From the NCBI RefSeq assembly GCF_024808255.1, contig NZ_JANTYS010000018.1, forward strand, positions 1 to 64,000: DNA of 64,000 nt. Direction: 5' to 3'. The notes beneath the pieces were generated by a model. It ran no database searches. It was not told where the DNA came from and was given only the letters and a program-made list of their open reading frames with translations. Origin of the DNA: Mucilaginibacter dorajii. Lineage in GTDB: Bacteria; Bacteroidota; Bacteroidia; Sphingobacteriales; Sphingobacteriaceae. Shown in pieces: positions 8,347-16,266 of this stretch (the stretch's first letter is position 1; every line of letters starts with the position of its first letter). A program made the translations under genes and the position numbers.

Positions 8347-9297
8347 TTATAAAGCCGATCCCTGTACTACGCCTTTGCTCAGTATCCGTTGATCAATATA
8401 ATATTGGATCTCTGATTTTTTTAAACCCCAGTTGGGTGCAATAAGCAGTTCACGGTCGCTGAGGCCGAAGAGGCGCTGGATCACAATATCCGGGCGAACG
8501 CGAGGTAGTAGTTCGCATAAAAAGTCGGCATACTCATCAATACCAAATAGCTTGAAAGGTTCACGTTTGTATTTAACGCCCATTACCGATCCTTCAACAA
8601 TATGCAGGTGGTGAAATTTCACAAATTTTATCTGCGGGAAACGGTTGATCTCGTCGGCATACTTCAGCATCATATCATGCGTTTCCCAGGGGAAACCAAA
8701 AATGGTGTGCACACAAATATCAAGCTTGCTGTTTTCAACCAGTTTAAGGGCGTTTACCAATTCCTGGTGACTGCAGCCCCGGTTAATCTGGCTAAGGGTT
8801 TCATCGTAAATGGATTCCATACCCATTTCCAGGTCAACGTCAAAGCGGTCGGTATAGCTTTCTAACAGCGCGATTTTTTCGGCATCGATACAATCGGGGC
8901 GGGTGCCGACACTTAAACCAACAATATCTTCTGTGCCATAGCTTAAAGCCTCATCATACATCATTTTTAAATAATGCGCCGGCGCGTAAGTATTGGTATT
9001 GGGCTGAAAATAGATAATGAACTTATCGGCTTTATTGCCTTTACGGGCACGCCCCATGCCTTCCATCACCTGCTGCTTAATAGTAGGCGCGTTACGACTT
9101 ACCGATGGCGTAAACGAATCAACATTGCAATAGGTACAACCGCCATAACCTTTTGAGCCATCGCGATTGGGGCAGGTAAAGCCGCCATCAACAATAACTT
9201 TAAACACACGGTGACCTTTGTATTTTTCCTTCAACCACGGACCATAGTTATTATAGCCCTTTTCCCATACCTGTGTTGTTTCGCCTGTTAATTGCAT
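8347..9297 (-). CDS. Radical SAM protein, TIGR01212/YhcC family
   Basis: A 316-residue member of the YhcC-like radical SAM group. The iron-sulfur ligands lie in the family arrangement C-x9-C-x2-C within CPNRDGSKGYGGCTYCN (about residues 42-58). ELP3-like core motifs follow (FIIYFQPNTNTYAP, VGLSVGTRPDC, DLEMGMES, HTIFGFPWET). The reaction of this family is not established. The start is supported by a perfect TATCTTTG box only 8 bases upstream, implying a leaderless or nearly leaderless message. Confidence 0.9.
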   Translation of the reverse strand: MQLTGETTQVWEKGYNNYGPWLKEKYKGHRVFKVIVDGGFTCPNRDGSKGYGGCTYCNVDSFTPSVSRNAPTIKQQVMEGMGRARKGNKADKFIIYFQPNTNTYAPAHYLKMMYDEALSYGTEDIVGLSVGTRPDCIDAEKIALLESYTDRFDVDLEMGMESIYDETLSQINRGCSHQELVNALKLVENSKLDICVHTIFGFPWETHDMMLKYADEINRFPQIKFVKFHHLHIVEGSVMGVKYKREPFKLFGIDEYADFLCELLPRVRPDIVIQRLFGLSDRELLIAPNWGLKKSEIQYYIDQRILSKGVVQGSAL

Positions 9298-9304
9298 TGT
9301 GCTG

Positions 9305-9312
9305 CAAAGATA
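9305..9312 (-). promoter_or_regulatory. TAnnTTTG box of the radical SAM gene
   Basis: Minus-strand TATCTTTG followed by GCAGCACAATG. The usual start point, 5-8 bases after the box, would fall on or just before the start codon. TTTG motifs exist upstream but not at the ideal 19-20 base spacing. Confidence 0.55.
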
Positions 9313-9502
9313 GCTTTTTTAGACAAACGATTTTAGGACAAAGGAGTAAGGACTTTTTGGGGTTAAGGATTGACAAATAACAGGACAAAGACTTTTGGAG
9401 TAAAAGGCTATTAGAAAGGGCTTGCTCCTTTGTCCGAAGATCCTTCTCTAAAATCCTTAGATCTCGCGTTCTTACTCCTTTGTCCAAAAATCTTTTATCC
9501 AA
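9313..9502. repeat. Stop-abutting word palindrome (GGACAAAGGAGTAAG word)
   Basis: GGACAAAGGAGTAAG at 9336-9350 is matched exactly by its inverse complement at 9471-9485 and with one mismatch at 9421-9435. Related words (AAAGTCTTTGTCC, GGATTTTAGAGAAGGATC) fill the rest. The element begins directly after the TGA of the DUF5995 gene and ends at the promoter of the radical SAM gene. A short open frame across it (9251-9502) is a by-product of the repeat. Confidence 0.7.
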
Positions 9503-10285
9503 TCAATTCACCTTCAAATAAGCCTTCTTATACTCGCTCAAAACTTTGGTTATTTTAGATGGGTTGCGCCATTCAAACAAATGAATTACCCAAACAGTAA
9601 AGCTGAGCAGGCCCACCGGGTAAACAATACCCTTCCCCAGTTTATTGATATCGGCATCGCGGCTCGATATCGAATTAATGTAGTCCTTCCCGTTTCGGCT
9701 ATCAATATCTTCTGCAAAAGCCCAGGCCCCATCCCGGGCATTACTAAGCGCAAACTGGATAAGGATAGAATTGTTTTGCGCGTGCAAACCTGCCAATGAT
9801 AACAGGGGCGATACCTGGTCAAGCTCGTTGATCACCTCGTAAGTAAGTGCCGAAAGGATGGTGTTGATGGCATTAAAATCTTTATGTACTTCGGCAAGCG
9901 GTTGGTTAAAAGCACGCGCGGTTTCTACAACGGCAACACCCAAATCGAGATTGATATGCGCGTTCATACCTATCAGTAGGTGCTGCAATACCATTTTTGA
10001 AGGCTTATTAAAAATATCAAACGCCAATTGCCACGATGCGGAAGGTTGCTGTTTTTGCTGCCATTGGTTATAGGCTGTAATGTACCGGCTGGCAAATGTA
10101 ACATCCAGTTGCTCCATCCTTGGGCCGTTTTCAAACTCGCCATTAACGATGCCTTCCTTTACCTTGCAGGTAACCTTATGGTATAAGGCAGCAAAATAAC
10201 CCGCCCGGCTGCCCGTTGCAATAGCGTCGGCAATAATGGCTTCCAATTGCTGAATGATCTGATCGATAGTGGTGGCCTGGCTCAT
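9503..10285 (-). CDS. DUF5995 family protein
   Basis: 260 residues from the ATG at 10285 (MSQATTIDQIIQQLEAIIAD). The frame extends upstream to 10375, but that extension is made of repeat words read as SHSPIVP twice and is not protein-like. The conserved block LQHLLIGMNAHINLDLGVAVVETA (about residues 105-128), together with an N-terminal LYHKVT and an ARYITAYNQW-type helix, identifies the DUF5995 family. It is a cytoplasmic helical protein of unknown function, with a conserved histidine in MNAHIN that might bind metal. It is divergent from the acyltransferase at 10822, and the two share mirrored leader sequences. Confidence 0.8.
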   Translation of the reverse strand: MSQATTIDQIIQQLEAIIADAIATGSRAGYFAALYHKVTCKVKEGIVNGEFENGPRMEQLDVTFASRYITAYNQWQQKQQPSASWQLAFDIFNKPSKMVLQHLLIGMNAHINLDLGVAVVETARAFNQPLAEVHKDFNAINTILSALTYEVINELDQVSPLLSLAGLHAQNNSILIQFALSNARDGAWAFAEDIDSRNGKDYINSISSRDADINKLGKGIVYPVGLLSFTVWVIHLFEWRNPSKITKVLSEYKKAYLKVN

Positions 10286-10821
10286 ATATTGACCAATATA
10301 CGACTTTGGGACGATAGGACTATGAGACTTTTTGGATGATGGGACTATCGGACTGTGAGACCAAGGCAAACGCATCTAAATAGTTAACGGCGATAAGCTG
10401 TTATTTAATAATGGCTAACGGGATAAGCTTATGGCGTCGGGAAGACATAAGCATCAAACGATACCTTGTTTTTATTGCGTGGTGCTGGTTAAATCATCCA
10501 AGTGTTGAAGGGGCTTGTATTGGCAAACAACAGGCAAAATATTGGGATGCGCTTAAATTGCGCAATACGCCAGTTTAATGCTAACCCTGTTAAAATATAA
10601 AATATTGATTGTCAGTTTATTATAAATTAATATCTGGAATGTGTTAAGTTATGTTAACCCAATTAGATGCGTTTGCCCTTATGGTGAGACTTTTAGATTA
10701 TAGATTGATAACAAGTTGTCTCCTCGCTCCAAAACCTATCTCCAAAACCTCGCAGTCCTATAGTCCAAAAGTCTCACAGTCTTTTCGTCCCCAAGGTCCA
10801 AAAACTCCTATCTTGCGCTTT
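10286..10821. repeat. Mirrored leader between two divergent genes (word palindrome)
   Basis: The 536-base gap has arms at about 10306-10375 and 10659-10812. They share, in inverse orientation, TTAGATGCGTTTGCC, then words such as CAGTCCTATAGTCC, AAAAGTCTCA and TCGTCCC, arranged in the same order toward each start codon. Both flanking genes therefore have the same repeat in front of their starts, and both frames stay open across it. The centre (10376-10658) is A/T-rich without a recognisable gene. Confidence 0.7.
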
Positions 10822-11898
10822 ATGTCGTTAACCGCTGCAACCGGCAATACCCAATCAAAACCGCATTTATTTTATGCAGACTTTTTGCGGGCGCTGGCAA
10901 CTGTAGCGGTGATCACCCTCCATAATGCTGCTGATCCGGCTGCTCAGTACGGCCATATCCCTCAAAACGACTGGCTATCTGCCGCGTTTTATAATGGTCT
11001 TTGCCGTTTTTGCGTGCCCATGTTTGTTTTGCTGAGCGGCAGTTTGTTGCTCAATCCGGCTAAAGATGTCACCATTAAGGAGTTGTTTACCAAACGCCTG
11101 TCCAAACTGGTTATTCCGCTGGTATTCTGGAGCGCTTTTTATATGGTGTTTTATCATTATTTTGATAAAACCTACCCCAGTGCCAGCTTTGTGTACTATT
11201 TAAAGGCTTTTTATAGCGTGCCGCTGGTATTCCATTTTTGGTTTTTATATATGATGACGGGGATTTACCTGGCTTACCCTATTATTAACCTTTTTATCCG
11301 GTCGGCAACCGAAAGCCAGGTATTGTATTTTATTGCGATTTGGTTTATTGCCAACTGTGTTTTGGGGATCATAGATATATCTTTTGAAACCGCCAACAAC
11401 ATCGAGTTACATGTTTTTACGGGCTATATCGGTTATTTTGTATTGGGTTACTATTTAAAAAACTTCTCCTTCTCAAAAAAAACGTTGTATACATTGTATA
11501 CGCTGTCTGTAATAGCTTTTATCACATCAATAGCAGGCATCATTTTATTGCAGGTGTACCATTTCAAACATGCTACAGATCTGATTGAAAGCGACCTTAC
11601 CCCCGAAATCCCTTTTGCCATAGCGGGCTTGTTCCTGTTTATGAAAAACTATCCCTTCGACACTAAACAGCAATGGTGGAAAATATTGGTTAACAACATC
11701 AGCAAGGAAAGCTACGGCATTTACATATTACATGTGCTGTGCATGCAACTTGTTTTTGGTAAAGGATTTTTAAATACCAGCTTCGGCACGCTGAGCCTGT
11801 TGTGGGTTATTCCTATTAAAATGCTGACAGCCCTAAGCCTTGCCTTTATCCTGGTAAAAATCCTGAAGCGAATCCCGTTGTTGAAGCTTACACTTTAG
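10822..11898 (+). CDS. Acyltransferase family 3 membrane protein
   Basis: 358 residues from the ATG at 10822. An upstream reading to 10651 only translates the repeat leader (TSQSYSPKVSQSFRP). The N-terminal motif LFYADFLRALATVAVITLHNAAD carries the conserved RALA and H of the acyltransferase-3 family, followed by FCVPMFVLLSGSLLL. About ten membrane segments cover the rest, and the basic end LVKILKRIPLLKLTL is typical of the WecH/OatA-like membrane domain without an extra SGNH domain. It likely O-acetylates a surface or exported glycan; the acceptor is unknown. It stands alone between hairpin-rich gaps. Confidence 0.85.
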   Translation: MSLTAATGNTQSKPHLFYADFLRALATVAVITLHNAADPAAQYGHIPQNDWLSAAFYNGLCRFCVPMFVLLSGSLLLNPAKDVTIKELFTKRLSKLVIPLVFWSAFYMVFYHYFDKTYPSASFVYYLKAFYSVPLVFHFWFLYMMTGIYLAYPIINLFIRSATESQVLYFIAIWFIANCVLGIIDISFETANNIELHVFTGYIGYFVLGYYLKNFSFSKKTLYTLYTLSVIAFITSIAGIILLQVYHFKHATDLIESDLTPEIPFAIAGLFLFMKNYPFDTKQQWWKILVNNISKESYGIYILHVLCMQLVFGKGFLNTSFGTLSLLWVIPIKMLTALSLAFILVKILKRIPLLKLTL

Positions 11899-12063
11899 TT
11901 TAGTAGCAAGTAGTTAGTATCAAGTCGCAAGTACTGAAAACTGGGTATTTTTTCTGTAGAGACGCATATTTGCGTCTCTACAGAAAAAAGCTATTGTGGA
12001 CAAATCAACCTTGATTCCCTCCCCAAAAATCTTGATACTTGATACTAACTACTTGATACTAAA
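11899..12063. repeat. Stop-abutting word palindrome (AGTATCAAGTAGT word)
   Basis: After the TAG of the acyltransferase come TTTAGTAGCAAGTAGTTAGTATCAAGTCGCAAGTACTG words. The inverse words (CTTGATACTTGATACTAACTACTTGATACT) end two bases before the ATG of the next gene. The same word is used at 21416-21532. Confidence 0.75.
11948..11989. terminator. Bidirectional terminator hairpin
   Basis: A near-perfect stem of about 19 bases around TGTAGAGACGCA / TGCGTCTCTACA is flanked by T6 and A6 runs, so it can act as a terminator in both directions. The GTAGAGACGC core is a repeat seen widely in bacterial intergenic DNA. It is the centre of the word palindrome at 11899-12063. Confidence 0.75.
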
Positions 12064-12065
12064 AA

Positions 12066-12632
12066 ATGCTTTTCGAGGACGAAACTTTTACCAAAACCCC
12101 TGCTACGCAAATCAGCGGCCGCAACCGTACCTATGAAAATTGCAAATTTATTTCCTGCGATTTAAGCGGGGCCAATTTGAATGGTGTTGTATTTATCGAT
12201 TGCATTTTCGACGGCTGCAACCTGGCCCTTGCCGATGCCGGTGACGCGGGCTTTCAAAATATTGTATTTAAACACTGCAAACTAAGCGGGCTAAATTTTA
12301 GTAAAGCACGTGATTTTCTGTTCGAGGTGCATTTTGAGCATTGCATACTGGATAATGCCATCTTTTATAAAAAGAAAAATAAAAAGGCCCGCTTCAATGA
12401 CTGCTCCATGTCCGAGACAGACCTTACCGAAGCCGACCTTACCGAGGCCAAATTCATCAACTGTAACCTTAACCGGGCGTTCTTCAGTCGCACCATATTA
12501 AAAGGAGCCGACTTGCGCAGCAGCTACAATTTCATTATCGATCCGGATGATAACATGATCAAAAAAGCCATGTTCAGCCTGCACGGCTTACCCGGATTAC
12601 TGGCTAAATATGATATTAAGATTGAGGGATAA
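12066..12632 (+). CDS. Pentapeptide repeat protein
   Basis: 188 residues built of A(D/N)LxX pentapeptides: SCDLSGANLNGVVFIDCIFDGCNLALADA, ETDLTEADLTEAKFINCNLNRAFF and LKGADLRSSYN. These form a right-handed quadrilateral beta-helix. The C-terminal SYNFIIDPDDNMIKKAMFSLHGLPGLLAKYDIKIEG is the capping end shared with Qnr-like and McbG-like proteins. There is no signal peptide, so it is cytoplasmic. Such folds can mimic DNA and protect gyrase, but nothing here proves that role. The gap to the next gene is short. Confidence 0.88.
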   Translation: MLFEDETFTKTPATQISGRNRTYENCKFISCDLSGANLNGVVFIDCIFDGCNLALADAGDAGFQNIVFKHCKLSGLNFSKARDFLFEVHFEHCILDNAIFYKKKNKKARFNDCSMSETDLTEADLTEAKFINCNLNRAFFSRTILKGADLRSSYNFIIDPDDNMIKKAMFSLHGLPGLLAKYDIKIEG

Positions 12633-12682
12633 TATTTTGATGCTTATTGAGTTATAGTACTTCCCGGATCAGAATAAACCTT

Positions 12683-13657
12683 ATGCGAAAAATTGTACTG
12701 CTTGTAACATTGCTGCTAAACATTGACGGCGTTTTTGCACAAACGCATGATACCACGGCATTGAGCTACAAGCTAACAAGCTGCTTTACCTCTGAAATAG
12801 ATACTATGGCCTATATGGCTTTGGTGTTGCATCCCGAAAGGAAACTTAAAACGGTAGCCCGCAATCCATGGAACATAAATGTGCGCCTTGCAAGCAATCC
12901 AATTTACAATCAACCTTCTGCAGATAGTTATCCGCGCCTGCAAAATAGCGATACACTTGACGCTTACCAGCGCTTCAATAAGTTCAACGATGCTGTTTTA
13001 AATGGCAATATAAAAAAGGCAGAAGCGCAAAAGGAATTTAAGCTACTGCTTCATTACATTAACCATTGGCTTTTTGTGCGCAGCCAGACAGATCAGTTAG
13101 GTGATGCTTGGGTATTTCCCTTAAAAGGATACAATTACCATGCTATTGGTGGCAACGGAGATGGCTATTCTGATAAAGGCTATCGTTACCTTGATGGCAA
13201 CAAACATGGTGCACATCCGGCTCACGATATTTTTATAAACGATAAAAACCAGGACTGTATTGACGACCGTAGTCATAAGCCCGTAGATGTGCTTGCTGTA
13301 GATCACGGGATTGTGATTGCCTGCAGTGACACCTGGCAAACTGATAGCGATCTACGCGGTGGAAAGTATATCTGGATATACCATTTTGTTTATGGTTATC
13401 ATCCCAGTGGGAATCAAAAATCAGATTCTTTTAGATCAGGGATCATTACCTATTACGCCCATAACAGTAAGATATTTGTACATCCAGGTCAAGAAATAAA
13501 GCCAGGCGACAAAATTGCAGAGGTTGGTCGTACCGGCTATAACGCCTATAAAAAGCGCTCGCCTACACATTTGCATTTTTCGGCATTTAAGCTGTTTGAT
13601 GGCTTGCCGGTGCCATTTAACCCTTATCAACAATTAAAAAAAGCGAAAACGTTATGA
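12683..13657 (+). CDS. M23 family metallopeptidase, secreted
   Basis: 324 residues from the ATG at 12683 (MRKIVLLVTLLLNIDGVFAQ, a clear signal peptide). The region around HPAHDIFI supplies the HxxxD zinc ligands, LAVDHGIVIA is the LytM-type strand, and THLHFSAF supplies the HxH ligand. The enzyme should cut peptidoglycan peptides or similar in the periplasm. A helical region of about 150 residues precedes the catalytic domain. Its stop overlaps the start of the next gene (ATGA), so the two are translated together. Confidence 0.85.
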   Translation: MRKIVLLVTLLLNIDGVFAQTHDTTALSYKLTSCFTSEIDTMAYMALVLHPERKLKTVARNPWNINVRLASNPIYNQPSADSYPRLQNSDTLDAYQRFNKFNDAVLNGNIKKAEAQKEFKLLLHYINHWLFVRSQTDQLGDAWVFPLKGYNYHAIGGNGDGYSDKGYRYLDGNKHGAHPAHDIFINDKNQDCIDDRSHKPVDVLAVDHGIVIACSDTWQTDSDLRGGKYIWIYHFVYGYHPSGNQKSDSFRSGIITYYAHNSKIFVHPGQEIKPGDKIAEVGRTGYNAYKKRSPTHLHFSAFKLFDGLPVPFNPYQQLKKAKTL

Positions 13658-14418
13658 AAGTTTTTTTACTGCTGATAGCGTCTTTGTTGTGGACCAGTCC
13701 GGCTAAAACAGATAATGTGGTAAGCCGTTTTAAAGCACCAGCAGGATATAAACAAAGCTCCGCAACGCCGGGTAGTTTTGCGGCCTGGCTACAGGCCATA
13801 CCCTTAAAACCTTACGGATCGCAATGTTTAACTTACCAGGGTAAGGTGGCCCGCACCGAATCATATACGGCCGGCATTCTGGACGTGAGCGTAGGCAATT
13901 ACGATTTGCAGCAATGTGCCGATGCCGTAATGCGTTTACGCGGCGAATACCTGTATGCTCAAAAGAATTACAATGCCATCTCCTTTAACTTTACCAGCGG
14001 TTTTAAGTGCGATTTTACGCATTATGCCGATGGCTACCGTTACAACAATGATCATTGGGTTTTAAAAGCAAAAAGAGACTACAGCTACCCCAATTTTATG
14101 CGATACATGACCCTGGTGTTTAGTTACGCGGGAACCCTATCGCTCCAAAAAGAATTAAAACCTGTTCAAAACCCGGCTACCTTAAAAACCGGGGATATAT
14201 TCATTAAAGGAGGTTCGCCGGGGCATTGTTTTATAGTGATGAACGTGGTGGAAAATGCCCAACACCAAAAGAAATTCCTGCTGGCGCAAAGCTATATGCC
14301 CGCCCAAAGCATCCAATTACTGCAATACCAGGAAGATCCATGGTTTAGCGTTAGCGAGCCCGCATATATTTTGTATGGCGAATTGGTTAGTCCAGCTTAT
14401 TTAAAACGATTTGAGTAA
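13654..14418 (+). CDS. DUF4846 family secreted protein
   Basis: 254 residues with a signal peptide (MKVFLLLIASLLWTSPAK). It matches DUF4846 through PGSFAAWLQAIPLKPYGS, the YQGKV stretch, QQCADAVMRLRGEYLYA and GDIFIKGGSPGHCFIVMNV, the last of which looks like a papain/NlpC-like Cys-His arrangement (the H and C in PGHCFIV). The function is not established. The ATGA overlap with the M23 peptidase gene suggests a joint role in cell-wall processing. Confidence 0.85.
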   Translation: MKVFLLLIASLLWTSPAKTDNVVSRFKAPAGYKQSSATPGSFAAWLQAIPLKPYGSQCLTYQGKVARTESYTAGILDVSVGNYDLQQCADAVMRLRGEYLYAQKNYNAISFNFTSGFKCDFTHYADGYRYNNDHWVLKAKRDYSYPNFMRYMTLVFSYAGTLSLQKELKPVQNPATLKTGDIFIKGGSPGHCFIVMNVVENAQHQKKFLLAQSYMPAQSIQLLQYQEDPWFSVSEPAYILYGELVSPAYLKRFE

Positions 14419-14481
14419 AAGCTGCAATGCAATTAGTTGGTATTTTAACTTGAATGAATAGAGGTAAGGGAGGCTACAGTA

Positions 14482-14691
14482 TGGATACATCTTTTAGAAT
14501 CGTATCACTAAACAAAAACGTTGTCATTTCGAACGAACCTGAAGGGAATTGCGCGCCGGAGGTGAGGAGAAATCTTATAAAGGTGGACAATCGGCCATGT
14601 GAGGCGTATAAGATTTCTCCTCGCAACCCCGCTTTTACCTCCCCAGGCTCGTTCGAAATGACATTTTTCTTTAATAAAAAAGATGTGTCCA
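14482..14691. repeat. 210-bp nested inverted repeat (GTCATTTCGAACGA family)
   Basis: Three nested inverted pairs: GGATACATCTTTT (14483) against AAAAGATGTGTCC (14679); GTCATTTCGAACGA (14523) against TCGTTCGAAATGAC (14649); and AGGAGAAATCTTATA against TATAAGATTTCTCCT near 14575 and 14607. It is a MITE-like or REP-like element common in Bacteroidota. Short open frames on both strands are products of the symmetry, not genes. Confidence 0.75.
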
Positions 14692-14710
14692 CACGGTAGG
14701 TAAAGTGGAG

Positions 14711-15730
14711 TTATCTTTTCTCGACCCTATCATAAAAGCCGCCGAAACTGTTATTTTTTACAGCTTCCTCATTAAAAAAATCACCCGGGAAACCTAATTC
14801 TATGGCGCTGGCATCGCTTAAGCGTTTCATTTGATCGGCAGTTAAGGTGCTTTCAACTGTTTTAAGGTTATCCATTAGCTGATCTACCTTGGTAGCACCA
14901 ACAATAGGGATGCAGGAAAAATACTGTTGCCGTGTCCAGTTCAAGGCCACGTGGCTTTCGCTTACGCCAAGCTCGGCTGCTATCTCCATTACAACTTTGG
15001 TAATGGCTTCGCTGCGGGCGTCCAATCTTTTGCTTTCGGGTTTTATACGGCCTTTATCGCCTTTTAAATATTTACCGGTAAGCGCGCCGCCCGCCAAGGG
15101 TGCCCATGGTGTAACCGTCATACCAAAGTGTTTAGCCATCGGGATTAGCTCACGTTCGGCGGTACGGGCCAGCAGGCTGTACTCTACCTGTAAAGCAATG
15201 AACTGGCTCCAGCCCATTAGTTCGGCCAAAGTATTTCCTTTCGCTACAACCCAGGCCGGGGTATCGCTAATGGCGGCATAAGTTATTTTGCCCTGTTTAA
15301 TCAGGTCGTCCATGGCACGCAGCACTTCATCTATTGGGGTAATGTTATCCCAGATGTGCAGGTAAAGCACGTCAATAAAATCAGTTTTAAGGCGCTTTAA
15401 ACTTTCCTCAACACTGCGCATCATATTTTTACGATTATTGCCCGATGCGTTAGGGTTGGTTACATTATCCTTTAAAGTGTATTTGGTAGCCAGTACAAAA
15501 TAATCACGATCATGGTGTGCCATATAATCGCCAATGATCTTTTCGCTGGTGCCCAGTTTATAGATGTTGGCAGTATCAAGGAAGTTGCCACCCGCGTTGG
15601 CGTAAGCATCCATAATATCAAAGCTGGTTTGCTTATCTGCCCCCCAGCCAGCTTCGGTACCAAAACCCATAGTGCCCAGGCACAGTTCAGAAACTTTAAG
15701 GCCGGAACGGCCAAGTAATTTGTAATTCAT
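14711..15730 (-). CDS. Aldo/keto reductase
   Basis: 339 residues, a TIM-barrel NADPH oxidoreductase of the YajO/Tas-like group. The N-terminus MNYKLLGRSGLKVSELCLGTMGFG is typical. The catalytic tetrad is readable as Asp and Tyr in NFLDTANIYKLGTSE (about residues 52-66), Lys in VLATKYTL and His in DVLYLHIWDN. The cofactor region WTRQQYFSCIPIVGATK is near the C-terminus. The substrate is unknown. It is a single gene with a repeat hairpin upstream at 15751. Confidence 0.9.
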   Translation of the reverse strand: MNYKLLGRSGLKVSELCLGTMGFGTEAGWGADKQTSFDIMDAYANAGGNFLDTANIYKLGTSEKIIGDYMAHHDRDYFVLATKYTLKDNVTNPNASGNNRKNMMRSVEESLKRLKTDFIDVLYLHIWDNITPIDEVLRAMDDLIKQGKITYAAISDTPAWVVAKGNTLAELMGWSQFIALQVEYSLLARTAERELIPMAKHFGMTVTPWAPLAGGALTGKYLKGDKGRIKPESKRLDARSEAITKVVMEIAAELGVSESHVALNWTRQQYFSCIPIVGATKVDQLMDNLKTVESTLTADQMKRLSDASAIELGFPGDFFNEEAVKNNSFGGFYDRVEKR

Positions 15731-15750
15731 AAGCCAGTGACATTAATTAT

Positions 15751-15835
15751 ATGTCATTGTGAGGCACGAAGCAATCGCAAACTTTACAGGGCGGACTTGC
15801 ACAGTTCGCGATTGCTTCGTGCCTCGCAATGACAT
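15751..15835. repeat. GTCATTGYGAGGCACGAAGCAATC hairpin repeat
   Basis: ATGTCATTGTGAGGCACGAA at 15751 pairs with TTCGTGCCTCGCAATGACAT ending at 15835, about 30 paired bases including AAGCAATCGC/GCGATTGCTT. It is one copy of a dispersed family; further copies lie at 61463-61652 and related sequence at 37307-37511. It lies between a divergent gene pair. Confidence 0.8.
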
Positions 15836-15893
15836 CAACAACAAAACAATAACAAAATTGCTTTGTAATATTAAACAATACAAATGTATTACC

Positions 15894-16220
15894 ATGAAAA
15901 TTATAACACTGTATACCCCCATCCATATCCACGAGTTGTTTAACATTTTGCAGCATAAGCTTAATGAGCTTTTTCACGAGCGCAGGCAAAGTGATATCAA
16001 TTTCACCATCAGCGGTAAAGATGATGTGTTGGAGATCAGTCAGCTGGATTTGTATGAGGGCCCATTGTTTAACCTGGAGGTTGATGGCCACGAGCTAAAG
16101 ATAACCCGTAACGAGCATTATGTTGATGATGTAAACTCGCTTACCATCGAGTCTATCCTGAACGATCTGTTTGCCGATGTGGCCGGTCGCTTTGGTACCG
16201 ACCTGGTGCAGGAAGGTTAG
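15894..16220 (+). CDS. Conserved small hypothetical protein
   Basis: 108 residues from the ATG at 15894 (MKIITLYTPIHIHELFNILQ). The longer frame to 15759 translates the hairpin repeat and is rejected. It is a soluble acidic protein of mixed alpha/beta pattern, with a C-terminal helix (LTIESILNDLFADVAGRFGT). No recognised domain or signal peptide. It precedes mscS by 46 bases on the same strand, so they may be cotranscribed. Confidence 0.65.
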   Translation: MKIITLYTPIHIHELFNILQHKLNELFHERRQSDINFTISGKDDVLEISQLDLYEGPLFNLEVDGHELKITRNEHYVDDVNSLTIESILNDLFADVAGRFGTDLVQEG

Positions 16221-16266
16221 GTATTAGTTAATATAATTTATAGCTTTAACAGAAAATTTACCTGTT

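Noticed and set aside
9251..9502. 83-codon minus-strand frame upstream of the radical SAM gene
   Set aside because: It translates a word palindrome and overlaps the true gene start; composition is repeat-derived.
14454..14699. Open frames on both strands between DUF4846 and the aldo/keto reductase
   Set aside because: They mirror each other because of the nested inverted repeat; the translated ends are the same peptide on both strands.
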